From: an uncultured Bacteroidales bacterium
GTDB lineage: Bacteria; Bacteroidota; Bacteroidia; Bacteroidales; UBA932
Direction: 5' to 3'
DNA length: 34,341 bases
Assembly: GCA_945948555.1 (NCBI GenBank)
Contig: CAMFBM010000027.1
Location: forward strand, 1 to 34,341
Below the pieces are notes generated by a model. It did no database searches. It had not been told where the DNA came from and saw nothing but the letters and a program-made list of their open reading frames with translations. Positions 24,490 to 32,684 of the stretch are shown in pieces; the first letter of the stretch is position 1, and each line of letters starts with the position of its first letter. A program made the position numbers and the translations under genes.

Positions 24490-25824
24490 TTACAGATTGC
24501 GGACAGCCTCCTTGAACTTGCGTCCCCTGTCCTCGTAGTTCTTGAACAGGTCGAAACTTGCGCAGCAAGGCGAAAGAAGGACGACATCGCCTGCCTTGGC
24601 GAAACTGCTGGCCTTCTTCACAGCCTCCTCTGCCGAAAGCGCGTCCGTGATGTTCTCCACGACACCTTCGAATGCCTCGTGGAACTTGCGGTTGTCAACA
24701 CCCATGCAAACCATTGCCTTGACCTTGTCGCGGGCAAGTTCTATCAGCGGACTGTAATCGTTACCCTTGTCCTTGCCACCCACAATCCAGACCACAGGTC
24801 TGGTCTGACACTCGAGAGCGTACCAGGCTGCATCCACGTTGGTAGCCTTTGAGTCATTGATGTAGAGCACGTCCCCGACACTCATCACCTTTTCGAGACG
24901 GTGCTCGACGGCCTGGAAGGTCGAGAGACTTTTGCGGATGTTCTCATTGTCGATGTTCATCACCTTGCCGGCAATTGCTGCGGCCATGGAGTTGTAGACA
25001 TTGTGCCTGCCTCCCAGGGCGAGCTCCCTGATGAAAATGTCGCACTGGTCATCTCCGACCCTGACGATCATCCTGTCATCCTTCAGGTAGGCTCCCTGCC
25101 TGACTTCCTCCTTCTGGGTGAAAGGCAGCATCTTGGCCTTCACGACAATCTTGTCGAGATGCCGGATGGTAATCTCGTCGTCTGAGCAGAAGATGAAGCA
25201 GTCCTCCCTGTCCATATTGCGGGTGATTCTGAACTTGGCCCTGACATAGTTCTCCATGTTGTGGTCGTACCTGTCGAGGTGGTCCGGGGTTATGTTGGTC
25301 AGAACGGCTATGTCTGCCTTGAAGTCGTACATGTTGTCAAGCTGGAAACTGCTGAGTTCCAGCACATATATGTCGTGCTTCTCCGTTGCGACCTGGAGGG
25401 CGTAGCTCTTTCCGATGTTCCCTCCGAGCCCTGCGTCAAGTCCTGCTTCCTTCAGAAGATGGTATATCAGGGACGTGGTGGTCGTCTTTCCGTTGCTCCC
25501 GGTGATGCAGATTTTCTTTGCGGTGTCGTATCTTCCCGCAAACTCTATTTCCGATACTATGTGAATCCCCTTGTCCGATATTTTCTGTACCATCGGCGCG
25601 GTGGACGGGATCCCGGGACTCTTGATGACCTCGTCGGCATTGAGTATCAACTCTTCCGTGTGCTTCCCGCTCTCGTACGGGATTCCCCATTTTTCAAGAA
25701 GTGCGACGTATTCAGGTGCAATCTCCCCCTTGTCTGAGAGGAATACGTCGAATCCCTTCACTTTTGCCAGAACGGCGGCGCCGCTTCCGCTTTCGCCTCC
25801 TCCAAGAACTACAATTCTTGACAT
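24490..25824 (-). CDS. murD: UDP-N-acetylmuramoyl-L-alanine--D-glutamate ligase
   Basis: Adds D-Glu to UDP-MurNAc-L-Ala. 444 residues. N-terminal Rossmann motif VLGGGESG (6-13), P-loop GSNGKTTTT (109-117), the NITPDHLDRY acidic/His site, NDSKATN with the conserved Lys/Asn, and GGKDKG. All Mur-ligase landmarks are present. It lies 12 bp after mraY and 15 bp before ftsW. Confidence 0.96.
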   Translation of the reverse strand: MSRIVVLGGGESGSGAAVLAKVKGFDVFLSDKGEIAPEYVALLEKWGIPYESGKHTEELILNADEVIKSPGIPSTAPMVQKISDKGIHIVSEIEFAGRYDTAKKICITGSNGKTTTTSLIYHLLKEAGLDAGLGGNIGKSYALQVATEKHDIYVLELSSFQLDNMYDFKADIAVLTNITPDHLDRYDHNMENYVRAKFRITRNMDREDCFIFCSDDEITIRHLDKIVVKAKMLPFTQKEEVRQGAYLKDDRMIVRVGDDQCDIFIRELALGGRHNVYNSMAAAIAGKVMNIDNENIRKSLSTFQAVEHRLEKVMSVGDVLYINDSKATNVDAAWYALECQTRPVVWIVGGKDKGNDYSPLIELARDKVKAMVCMGVDNRKFHEAFEGVVENITDALSAEEAVKKASSFAKAGDVVLLSPCCASFDLFKNYEDRGRKFKEAVRNL

Positions 25825-25836
25825 ATCAATATCTCC

Positions 25837-27159
25837 TTATCGTAATTTCAGCATCGCGATGGTCAGAACCGCGAGTATTATTCCTATAATCCAAAATCTT
25901 ACTACAATCTTCGCCTCGGGCAGGGCCTTTTTCGGTGAAGTGAATATGGCGTTAATGCCCTCTTTCTGGAAATGGTGGTGCAGTGGGGACATCTTGAACA
26001 CCCGCCGTCCTTCACCATATTTCCTTTTTGTAAACTTGAAATATGTCCTCTGCACAATCACGGAAAGGCTTTCAACGAAGAACACCCCGCAGAGAATCGG
26101 CAGAAGAAGTTCCTTGCGGATGAGAATCGCGCAGACTCCGATGATTCCTCCTATTGCAAGCGAGCCGGTGTCGCCCATAAACACCTGTGCGGGGAATGAA
26201 TTGTACCAGAGAAATCCGATGAGCGCCCCTACGAATGCGGCCATGAAGACCGCTATTTCGCCGCTCCCCGGGATGTACATTATGTTGAGGTAGTCCGAAT
26301 TGATGATGTTTCCGGACATCCAGGCGAAGATTCCCAGTACCACTCCCGCTATTGCCGAGGTCCCTGTCGCCAGTCCGTCCATCCCGTCGGTGAGATTCGT
26401 CCCGTTGGAGCAGGCGGTGATGACCAGCACAATCATTATGACATAGATGGCCCATTTGCCGTACCATCCCCACCTGCCCTTGAAAGGGGAGAGCCACTTG
26501 TAGTCAAACTCGTGGTTCTTTACGAAGGGGATTGTGGTCTTGGTGCTCTTGACCGCGTCCACAGGTGCATTCGTGCCGGCGTTCGCCGTCTCAAGGGCGT
26601 TTCCCTCTTCCGTTTTCAGGACAACTCCGGCTCTGTCTGACGATTCTTCCGCAATGATTGCCTGACTGTCTTTCGGAGCTTCTTCCCTGACGACGATTTT
26701 GTCGCTGAAGCAGACTGTCAGTCCGATTGCGAGTCCCAGCAGAATCTGCCCGATGAGTTTGCTCTTTTCACTCAGACCTGCCTTGTCGTGCCTGAAAGTC
26801 TTGATCCAGTCGTCGGCAAAACCGAGACCTCCGAGCCATACAGTACTGATTATCAGGAGAATGATGTAGATGTTCGTGAGGTCTGAAAAAAGCAGGACTC
26901 CGCAGAGGATTGCCGCAATGATGATGACCCCTCCCATCGTCGGGGTGCCTTTCTTCTGCATCTGGCCCTCAAGCCCGAGGTCGCGGATCTCCTCTCCGAT
27001 CTGCCTTTTCTGCAGCCATCCAATGATTCTCTTTCCGGCAAACACCGAAAAGAGCATAGCGGCAATGCTTGCCATTATGGCTCTGAAAGACAGGTATGTC
27101 ATCAGCCCCTGTCCGGGGATGTCATATTCCTTTAGACTTTGGAACAAATGGTACAGCAT
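25837..27159 (-). CDS. mraY: Phospho-MurNAc-pentapeptide transferase (lipid I synthase)
   Basis: Integral membrane enzyme that couples phospho-MurNAc-pentapeptide to undecaprenyl phosphate. 440 residues from the ATG at 27159, which stands 8 nt after a strong AGGAGG ribosome-binding site; an in-frame TTG at 27165 overlapping murE has the site too close. Catalytic motifs are intact: GFADDW (113-118), NLTDGMDG (255-262), and the late HHHFQKEG. E. coli MraY has 360 residues; the extra length is mostly a hydrophilic, Glu/Ala/Thr-rich insert at about 152-215, predicted on the periplasmic side between helices 4 and 5. Bacteroidota MraY proteins are commonly enlarged here. Confidence 0.96.
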   Translation of the reverse strand: MLYHLFQSLKEYDIPGQGLMTYLSFRAIMASIAAMLFSVFAGKRIIGWLQKRQIGEEIRDLGLEGQMQKKGTPTMGGVIIIAAILCGVLLFSDLTNIYIILLIISTVWLGGLGFADDWIKTFRHDKAGLSEKSKLIGQILLGLAIGLTVCFSDKIVVREEAPKDSQAIIAEESSDRAGVVLKTEEGNALETANAGTNAPVDAVKSTKTTIPFVKNHEFDYKWLSPFKGRWGWYGKWAIYVIMIVLVITACSNGTNLTDGMDGLATGTSAIAGVVLGIFAWMSGNIINSDYLNIMYIPGSGEIAVFMAAFVGALIGFLWYNSFPAQVFMGDTGSLAIGGIIGVCAILIRKELLLPILCGVFFVESLSVIVQRTYFKFTKRKYGEGRRVFKMSPLHHHFQKEGINAIFTSPKKALPEAKIVVRFWIIGIILAVLTIAMLKLR

Positions 27160-27161
27160 TC

Positions 27162-28637
27162 TCAAATCCTCCTCATCTGACTGAACACTTCATTGACGAT
27201 TTCCTTCTCGTCGAAGTGTCTCTTCTCTTTTCCTATTATCTGATATGTTTCGTGACCTTTTCCTGCAAGAAGCACCGTGGCTCCTTCACGGGCGGTCATC
27301 AGGGCCGTCCTTATGGCCTGTTCCCTGTCCTCAATGAAGATGGAACGGGCTTTACCGGATTCGTCCATCCCGGTTTTGATCTCATCCATTATGTCGCAGG
27401 TCCTTTCGGTGCGGCTGTTGTCGGATGTGACGAAAATCCTGTCGGCGTATTTCTGGGCAATGGCTCCCATTTCGGGTCTCTTGCTCCTGTCCCTGTCACC
27501 TCCGCAGCCGAAAAGGCAGACAAGCTCCCTGTCCGGGGCTATGCTTCTGAGGGTCTTGAGCACGTTCTCAAGTGCATCCGGCGTGTGGGCATAGTCGATG
27601 ACCGCCGTGATGTCTTTCGGCCCGTTGATGTTCTCCAGCCTGCCGGGAGCGGACGAGAGTGCGCTGATTGCCGTCAGGGCCTCCTCCTCAGGGGTCCCGA
27701 GCACGACGGCCGCAGTGTAGACTGCGAGGATATTGTAGGCGTTGTGCACCCCGATGAGCCTTGTCCAGGTTTCGTGGGAGTCAATCCTGAGCATCATCCC
27801 CTCGAATCCCTGCTCCATTATGCGGCAGGTGTGGTCGGCTATGCTCCTGCACGAATAGGTGACTTTCTGCGCCCTGGTGTTCTGCAGCATCACGAGGCCG
27901 TTCCGGTCGTCGATGTTGGTAATCGCAAAGGCATCTTCCGGAAGATTGTCAAAGAACAGTTTCTTGCACCGGAGGTACTCGGCGAATGTTTTGTGGTAGT
28001 CCAGGTGGTCGTGGGTGAGGTTGGAGAAGATTCCGGCCTTGAATCTCAGACCCGCAATCCTTTCCTGCTCCACTCCGATCGAACTGACTTCCATGAAGCA
28101 GAATGCACATCCCGCATCGACCATTTCTGCCATAAGGGAGTTGATGGTGATCGGGTCCGAGGTGGTGTTGACTGCCTCTGACATCCTTTCTCCCACGTAA
28201 TTGGCAATTGTGGAGAGGAGTCCGCAGTTGTAGCCAAGCCTTGTGAACATCCTGTAGAGCAGGGTCACTGTGGTTGTCTTTCCGTTGGTTCCTGTGATTC
28301 CCACCAGAGTCAGCTTCTCAGAAGGCCTGCCGTAGAAGTTTGATGCAATGATTCCCAATGCGTGGCGGGAACTTTCCACTCTGATGAAAGCGGCTTCCGG
28401 ATATTTTTCCGACCACGGCTCTGCGTCCTGCGCATTGTCATAGACAATTGCCGATGCCCCTGCCTCAAGGGCCTTGCCTATGAAAATATGTCCGTCTGTA
28501 GCGAACCCTTTGACTGCTATGAACATACACCCTGCAGAAACCTTCCTGGAATCAGCAGTGATGCTGAGGATGTCCCTTCCGGAATCCCCTTTTACGGACA
28601 ATGCTCCGCAGTCCTCCAATATCTTACTTATTCTCAT
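27162..28637 (-). CDS. murE: UDP-MurNAc-L-Ala-D-Glu--diamino acid ligase MurE
   Basis: Adds the third residue of the stem peptide, in most Gram-negatives meso-diaminopimelate. 491 residues. P-loop GTNGKTTT (116-123), the Lys-carbamylation region SSIGVEQERIAGL, the DYAHTPDAL motif, and the terminal GKGHETYQ that defines MurE. The specificity motif, usually DNPR for DAP enzymes, reads DNSR (406-409): Arg is kept, Pro is replaced by Ser. Its start overlaps the ftsI stop (ATGA) and its stop precedes the mraY ATG by 2 bp. Confidence 0.96.
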   Translation of the reverse strand: MRISKILEDCGALSVKGDSGRDILSITADSRKVSAGCMFIAVKGFATDGHIFIGKALEAGASAIVYDNAQDAEPWSEKYPEAAFIRVESSRHALGIIASNFYGRPSEKLTLVGITGTNGKTTTVTLLYRMFTRLGYNCGLLSTIANYVGERMSEAVNTTSDPITINSLMAEMVDAGCAFCFMEVSSIGVEQERIAGLRFKAGIFSNLTHDHLDYHKTFAEYLRCKKLFFDNLPEDAFAITNIDDRNGLVMLQNTRAQKVTYSCRSIADHTCRIMEQGFEGMMLRIDSHETWTRLIGVHNAYNILAVYTAAVVLGTPEEEALTAISALSSAPGRLENINGPKDITAVIDYAHTPDALENVLKTLRSIAPDRELVCLFGCGGDRDRSKRPEMGAIAQKYADRIFVTSDNSRTERTCDIMDEIKTGMDESGKARSIFIEDREQAIRTALMTAREGATVLLAGKGHETYQIIGKEKRHFDEKEIVNEVFSQMRRI

Positions 28638-30733
28638 TTCAGTTCAATTTTTACTGTTGCCCCCTGTGAGCTTCTGCTCCCGCCGGAAGGGGATTGTGAG
28701 ACTACCTTGCCGCTCCCGTTGAAAGCGCATTTGTAGCCGGCGTTCTCAATTGCGTAGATGGCGTCGGACAGCCCGTATCCCATCACGGAAGGAACCACAC
28801 CGGCCACCTTCTCGGCCTGGATGCTGATTCCCCGGTTGTCCATCAGGGGAACGCTTCCGCTCGGGTGGACTGTATCGCCCCACTCGCTGTCCAATGCGAA
28901 AATTTCATCCACTATGTTCTTGTAGGCAGGAACACTGAAGGCACCGTAGAGGTTGTGCTTCCCTTTGGTGGAGTACATCACGAGGATGGCAGTGTATTTC
29001 GGAGCATCGGCAGGGAAGAATCCGACAAAGGTTGCCTGATGCTGGCGGTTGTCGTCCTTGTCCTTGTAAATTGTCCGTCCATTCTCATTGAATGGAATCC
29101 TGGCGGTTCCGGTCTTGCCGGCTACCTGACATCTGGCATCCTTCAGACCCCTGCCCGTTCCTTCCAGGACAACAGCCCTCAGGGCCGTGACGAGGGTGTC
29201 TGCAGTGGAAGGACTGCAGATGGACCCGTTGAGAATTTCCGGTCTGAACTTCTTGACAACCCTGCCGTCTTTCTCATACGCCTCAACAAGGTAAGGCTTC
29301 ATCATCTTCCCCCTGTTCGCCACCGCATTGTAGAATGTCACGATGTGAAGCGGAGTTATGGTGTTGGTGTATCCTATGGCGATTGACGGCAGCGTGGTCC
29401 CGCTCCACAGCCCGCTCCCGGGTTCTACGATGTCCGGCTTTGCCAGTCCCTTGATGTCGAAATCAAAGGCTTCCGTCAGTTTGTAATCGTGCAATTTGTC
29501 GGTGAATGCCTTTGGATTCTCCTCATAATATTTGCAGGCAAGTTCCCTGAAAGCGTTGTTGGAGGAAATCTTGAATGCATCTATGACCGAAATTGTGGCT
29601 GAAGGCCATTTCTGGAGGTATTCGTCCTTGAATTTAGTTCCGTTGTACGTCCATTCGCCCTTGTGCGTTTCGAGCATTGTCCTCAGATTGATTCTGTTGT
29701 CTTCAATCAGTGTCATCAGTGTTGCCAGCTTGAACACCGACCCCGGATCGCCCTTTCGCCCGATTGCATAGTTGTAGATTTCGGAAGGCTCCCCCTTGGA
29801 GTTCCTCTTCAGGTTCACCATCGCACGGATTGCCCCTGTCTCCACCTCCATCACGATGGCACATCCTCCCTCAATGATGTCCCTCTCAAGAATCCTGGCC
29901 TTGAGTTCCCTTGTGACGGTCTCCTGGATGTCCACGTCAAGGGTGGTCCGGATGTCAAGCCCGTTGACCGGAGCCTTGCCGTCCTTGGAGTGGTCCTTGA
30001 CCTTTCCTCCCCTGTCTGCCTGCCTGTGCCATTCGAAACCCTCCTCTCCGTGAAGCAGGTAGTTGTACTTGCCCTCGATTCCTATGTTCGTGCGTTCGAG
30101 TTCGGAGTTGTTCCTGACATAACCGATTGTCCTGAGGGCAAGTTCGCCGTAGGGGTACTGTCTCGTGTCGATCTTATCCACGATGAGTCCGCCTTTGTAG
30201 GATGACTCGTTGAACAGCGGGAGAGTCTTGAGCTCCTGCAATGTCTGAAATCCCACCGGATGCCCTATGCGCAGGTAGGACTGTTTGCTTGCCCTTTTTT
30301 CCGCGATTGTCCGGTAGTATTCGTCTGCGGTCTTGTCCCTGAAGATCCGTGCAAGTCCGACGGAGAGTTTTCTGGCCTTTTCAAGCCATTCGGCCTCAAG
30401 TTCTTTCGCATTTTCCTGTCCCCGGAACCAGTCCCTGCGGACTGCACAGTCCATTGCAATCTGGTAGTTCGGGACAGAGACCGCGAGCAGTCTCCCGTCG
30501 TGTGCCAGGATGGATCCCCGTTCCGGTTCAAGAACCACCTGCCGTGGTTTTCTGATGATATTGTTCCGAATTTCGGCTGTCGGCTCGAAGGTGAAACGGA
30601 TCTTTACCAGCCAGATGAGTATGAGGGTAGCAAGGACGAGAAACAGAATATGTGTGAGCATCAGAATGATACCCACCCTGTCCTCCCTGAGGGATTTGTT
30701 TTCGGTCTGTATTCCTGTCCTCTTCTCTTCCAT
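28634..30733 (-). CDS. ftsI: Septal transpeptidase FtsI (class B PBP with PASTA domain)
   Basis: Crosslinks septal peptidoglycan; inner-membrane anchor with a periplasmic enzyme domain. 699 residues: one transmembrane segment (about 22-44), a pedestal domain containing LEPERGSILAHDGRLLA, then the transpeptidase domain with SVFK (332-335, Ser332 the nucleophile), SSN (390-392) and KTGTA (540-544). A single PASTA domain follows from about residue 648 (VPSVMGYGLSDAIYAIENAG), a feature of SpoVD/PBP2x-like members and common in Bacteroidota FtsI. It follows the ftsL-like gene by 4 bp and overlaps murE by 4 bp. Confidence 0.96.
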   Translation of the reverse strand: MEEKRTGIQTENKSLREDRVGIILMLTHILFLVLATLILIWLVKIRFTFEPTAEIRNNIIRKPRQVVLEPERGSILAHDGRLLAVSVPNYQIAMDCAVRRDWFRGQENAKELEAEWLEKARKLSVGLARIFRDKTADEYYRTIAEKRASKQSYLRIGHPVGFQTLQELKTLPLFNESSYKGGLIVDKIDTRQYPYGELALRTIGYVRNNSELERTNIGIEGKYNYLLHGEEGFEWHRQADRGGKVKDHSKDGKAPVNGLDIRTTLDVDIQETVTRELKARILERDIIEGGCAIVMEVETGAIRAMVNLKRNSKGEPSEIYNYAIGRKGDPGSVFKLATLMTLIEDNRINLRTMLETHKGEWTYNGTKFKDEYLQKWPSATISVIDAFKISSNNAFRELACKYYEENPKAFTDKLHDYKLTEAFDFDIKGLAKPDIVEPGSGLWSGTTLPSIAIGYTNTITPLHIVTFYNAVANRGKMMKPYLVEAYEKDGRVVKKFRPEILNGSICSPSTADTLVTALRAVVLEGTGRGLKDARCQVAGKTGTARIPFNENGRTIYKDKDDNRQHQATFVGFFPADAPKYTAILVMYSTKGKHNLYGAFSVPAYKNIVDEIFALDSEWGDTVHPSGSVPLMDNRGISIQAEKVAGVVPSVMGYGLSDAIYAIENAGYKCAFNGSGKVVSQSPSGGSRSSQGATVKIELK

Positions 30734-30737
30734 TGCC

Positions 30738-31070
30738 CTATTTCTTCCTTATGATCGCAGCAGGTTCTGTCGGAAGCGTTACATCAGATCCCATTTCCTG
30801 AAGCATATCGTGAACCTTGCCGATTCTGTCTAATGCGGCGAGTTCGCAACTTTTCTGCGCGTAGTAAATCCTGAGGGTCTCGATTTCCTTCCTGTTCTTC
30901 TCCACCTTGAGCATCGTCTGCTCAATCTTCAGGTTCACAAACAAGGTAGTCCACACGATGAACAGAAGATAGACAATGTGCAGGAACACCTTGTCCACCT
31001 TCATCCTGAGCAGCAGCTCCCCGCGGAGAACTGCCACCAGAATGTTTCGTATGGATTTCAATATTTTCAT
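30738..31070 (-). CDS. FtsL-like division protein
   Basis: A 110-residue bitopic membrane protein: about 28 cytoplasmic residues with basic patches, one transmembrane segment (about 29-46, FLHIVYLLFIVWTTLFV), then a heptad-like periplasmic helix (NLKIEQTMLKVEKNRKEIETLRIYYAQKSCEL) and a short tail. Size, topology and position between rsmH and ftsI match the FtsL-like proteins of Bacteroidota, which have little similarity to E. coli FtsL. It would bridge FtsQ to FtsI/FtsW. Its ATG overlaps the rsmH stop (ATGA). Confidence 0.85.
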   Translation of the reverse strand: MKILKSIRNILVAVLRGELLLRMKVDKVFLHIVYLLFIVWTTLFVNLKIEQTMLKVEKNRKEIETLRIYYAQKSCELAALDRIGKVHDMLQEMGSDVTLPTEPAAIIRKK

Positions 31071-32011
31071 ATCTTTTCAGCCACCCTCATTTTTGCGCTC
31101 CTGGCCCTTGTGTTTCCTGCAATCTCCTCCTCTCCGGGAGCTATTATCTTTTTGTTGACGGCTTTCAGGGTGTTGCCCGTGTTTCCGTAAATGTCCCTCT
31201 GTTGCTTCCCTTCCACGTTCCCAGTCTTGATGAAGTTCTTCACCATCCTGTCCTCAAGGGAATGGTAGGTGATGACCACCAGCTTTCCTCCTGTCTTGAG
31301 CGAACGGGCCGCGCCTTCGAGAAACTTCTCCAGCGAGCGCATTTCCTGATTCACCTCGATTCTCAGGGCCTGGTAGATTCTTGCCAGTGCCTTGTGTGAG
31401 GCTGCAGAAGGAATTGCCGGCTCGATTGCCCGGCAAAGTTCTCCGGTAGTGCCAATCGGAGATGCCTGCCTGCTTTTGCAGATGAGCGAGGCAATCTTCC
31501 GGCTTTTCTCCACCTCTCCCCACATAAAGAGAATCCTCGCGAGATCCTCTTCCGTGTAACTGTTGACTATGTCAGCCGCAGTCAGTTTCGCCTCCCTGCT
31601 CATTCTCATGTCCAGGGGAGCGTCATACCTGAACGAGAACCCGCGTTCCGGAGTGTCGAACTGGTGTGAGGAAACCCCCAGGTCCGCGATGATTCCGTCG
31701 AAAATCATCCCGTCATATCCTCCCGCGGCATCTTCCGCCTGCGAAAGGTACTGCTCCAGAATGGCGTAATTGTGGATGAAGCGGAAGTTGTTGTGGATGA
31801 CCTTCAGCCTCCTGTCTTCAATTGTCATATTCCTGATTGCGTCCTCATCCCTGTCGAAAGCAATCAGCCTGCCTTTTTCGGAGAGCCTTGAAAGAATCTC
31901 CGAGGAATGTCCTCCGCCTCCGAAAGTGGCATCCGCGTAGATGCCGTCGACATTGCCGACCAATGCCGAAACGCTTTCTTTGAGCAATACCGGGATATGA
32001 TATTCAGACAT
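31067..32011 (-). CDS. rsmH: 16S rRNA (cytosine-1402-N4)-methyltransferase
   Basis: SAM-dependent enzyme (also called MraW) that methylates C1402 of 16S rRNA in the ribosomal P site. 314 residues. Motifs: HIPVLLKESV (5-14), SAM loop ATFGGGGHSSEIL (28-40), IIADLGVSSHQFD, ERGFSFRYDAPLDMRM, YHSLEDRMVK and the C-terminal NTRARSAKMRVAEK. It lies 16 bp after mraZ and overlaps the ftsL-like gene by 4 bp. Confidence 0.97.
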   Translation of the reverse strand: MSEYHIPVLLKESVSALVGNVDGIYADATFGGGGHSSEILSRLSEKGRLIAFDRDEDAIRNMTIEDRRLKVIHNNFRFIHNYAILEQYLSQAEDAAGGYDGMIFDGIIADLGVSSHQFDTPERGFSFRYDAPLDMRMSREAKLTAADIVNSYTEEDLARILFMWGEVEKSRKIASLICKSRQASPIGTTGELCRAIEPAIPSAASHKALARIYQALRIEVNQEMRSLEKFLEGAARSLKTGGKLVVITYHSLEDRMVKNFIKTGNVEGKQQRDIYGNTGNTLKAVNKKIIAPGEEEIAGNTRARSAKMRVAEKI

Positions 32012-32027
32012 TTCGGGACCCTCCTTC

Positions 32028-32504
32028 TTAATCGGACAGCATCCCGGCCAGATTTACGAACTCCTCATCCGACAAGCCACCGTTCTCAAACCTGTCTTTG
32101 GCCCAGATCTCGATTTTGTGGTCATTGCCGGCAAACACAACCTCTTTCCCCGCTCCGATTGCATCAAGCAGTTTCTTCGGGATGGAAATCCTGCCCAGCT
32201 TGCCGTCCGGCTCAACCAGGGCGCGGTCACGCATATATGCCCTCCAGAAAAGGTCGTGCTCCTTCTTGAGAAAATTCAGACGTGATTTCAACTCCTCCGA
32301 CTCCCTTGCCCACTCATCGTAGGTGTACATCTCAAGGCAGTCCGCATAGATATCCTTCTTGACTACTAGCCTCATATCAGGTTCCCCGTTCTCAAGGCGC
32401 GCTCCGTCCGAGGCTATCAGAGCCTTGAACGCGGAGGGCAGCACGAGGCGTCCCTTGTCGTCAACCTTTGCGGTATATTCACCTATGAATTTTACTTTCG
32501 TCAT
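32028..32504 (-). CDS. mraZ: Transcriptional regulator MraZ
   Basis: Ring-forming DNA-binding protein with two SpoVT/AbrB-like domains that represses its own dcw operon in studied bacteria. 158 residues from the ATG at 32504; an in-frame TTG at 32531 is not preferred because MraZ proteins begin near the FIGEYTAKVDDKGR segment. First domain about residues 5-60 (DDKGRLVLPSAF), second about 80-140 (DGKLGRISIPKKLLDAIG). First gene of the dcw cluster. The region just upstream holds four phased 10-bp repeats that look like its operator. Confidence 0.95.
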   Translation of the reverse strand: MTKVKFIGEYTAKVDDKGRLVLPSAFKALIASDGARLENGEPDMRLVVKKDIYADCLEMYTYDEWARESEELKSRLNFLKKEHDLFWRAYMRDRALVEPDGKLGRISIPKKLLDAIGAGKEVVFAGNDHKIEIWAKDRFENGGLSDEEFVNLAGMLSD

Positions 32505-32536
32505 TTCAGGTCTTCGGGTAAAAATCACCAATGCCG

Positions 32537-32544
32537 CAAAAGTA
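32537..32544 (-). promoter_or_regulatory. -7 box of the mraZ (dcw) promoter
   Basis: On the minus strand TACTTTTG matches TAnnTTTG, with about 25 nt expected from the start site to the mraZ ATG. The place where a -33 TTTG should be (about 32564-32567) reads GTGG-like sequence inside the 10-bp repeat array, so the array overlaps the core promoter. Confidence 0.6.
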
Positions 32545-32552
32545 AGAATAAT

Positions 32553-32592
32553 TTTCCACTTTCTTCCACTTTTTTACTATTTTTTCCACAGA
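32553..32592 (-). promoter_or_regulatory. Putative MraZ operator: four phased 10-bp repeats
   Basis: Read on the minus strand, four consecutive 10-bp units are TCTGTGGAAA (32583-32592), AAATAGTAAA (32573-32582), AAAGTGGAAG (32563-32572) and AAAGTGGAAA (32553-32562). Known MraZ operators are direct repeats with a 10-bp period: TGGGN with 5-nt gaps in E. coli, and AAAGTG(T/G) with 3-nt gaps in mollicutes as I recall them. The two units nearest the gene fit the latter fully. Confidence 0.65.
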
Positions 32593-32615
32593 ATTATAAA
32601 CAATCCTTATATTTG
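32583..32615 (+). promoter_or_regulatory. Candidate glpK promoter
   Basis: TATATTTG at 32608-32615 fits TAnnTTTG. A partial -33 (TTTC, 32583-32586) lies 21 bp upstream and coincides with the outermost 10-bp unit of the putative MraZ operator. The leader to the glpK ATG would be about 63 nt. Confidence 0.45.
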
Positions 32616-32620
32616 AAGTT

Positions 32621-32647
32621 GGAATATATTGAAACAGGTGATATTCC
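32621..32647. promoter_or_regulatory. Inverted repeat in the glpK leader, possible operator
   Basis: GGAATAT (32621-32627) and ATATTCC (32641-32647) form 7-bp arms 13 bp apart, centre-to-centre 20 bp, at the expected glpK transcription start. This spacing suits a dimeric regulator. The following 37 bp (32648-32684) are almost wholly A and T. Confidence 0.4.
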
Positions 32648-32684
32648 ATATATGATATAAGATATATTAAATATATATAAATAT

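Noticed and set aside
27096..28181. 361-codon plus-strand frame opposite murE
   Set aside because: Antisense shadow of a confidently identified Mur ligase; no promoter or known domain.
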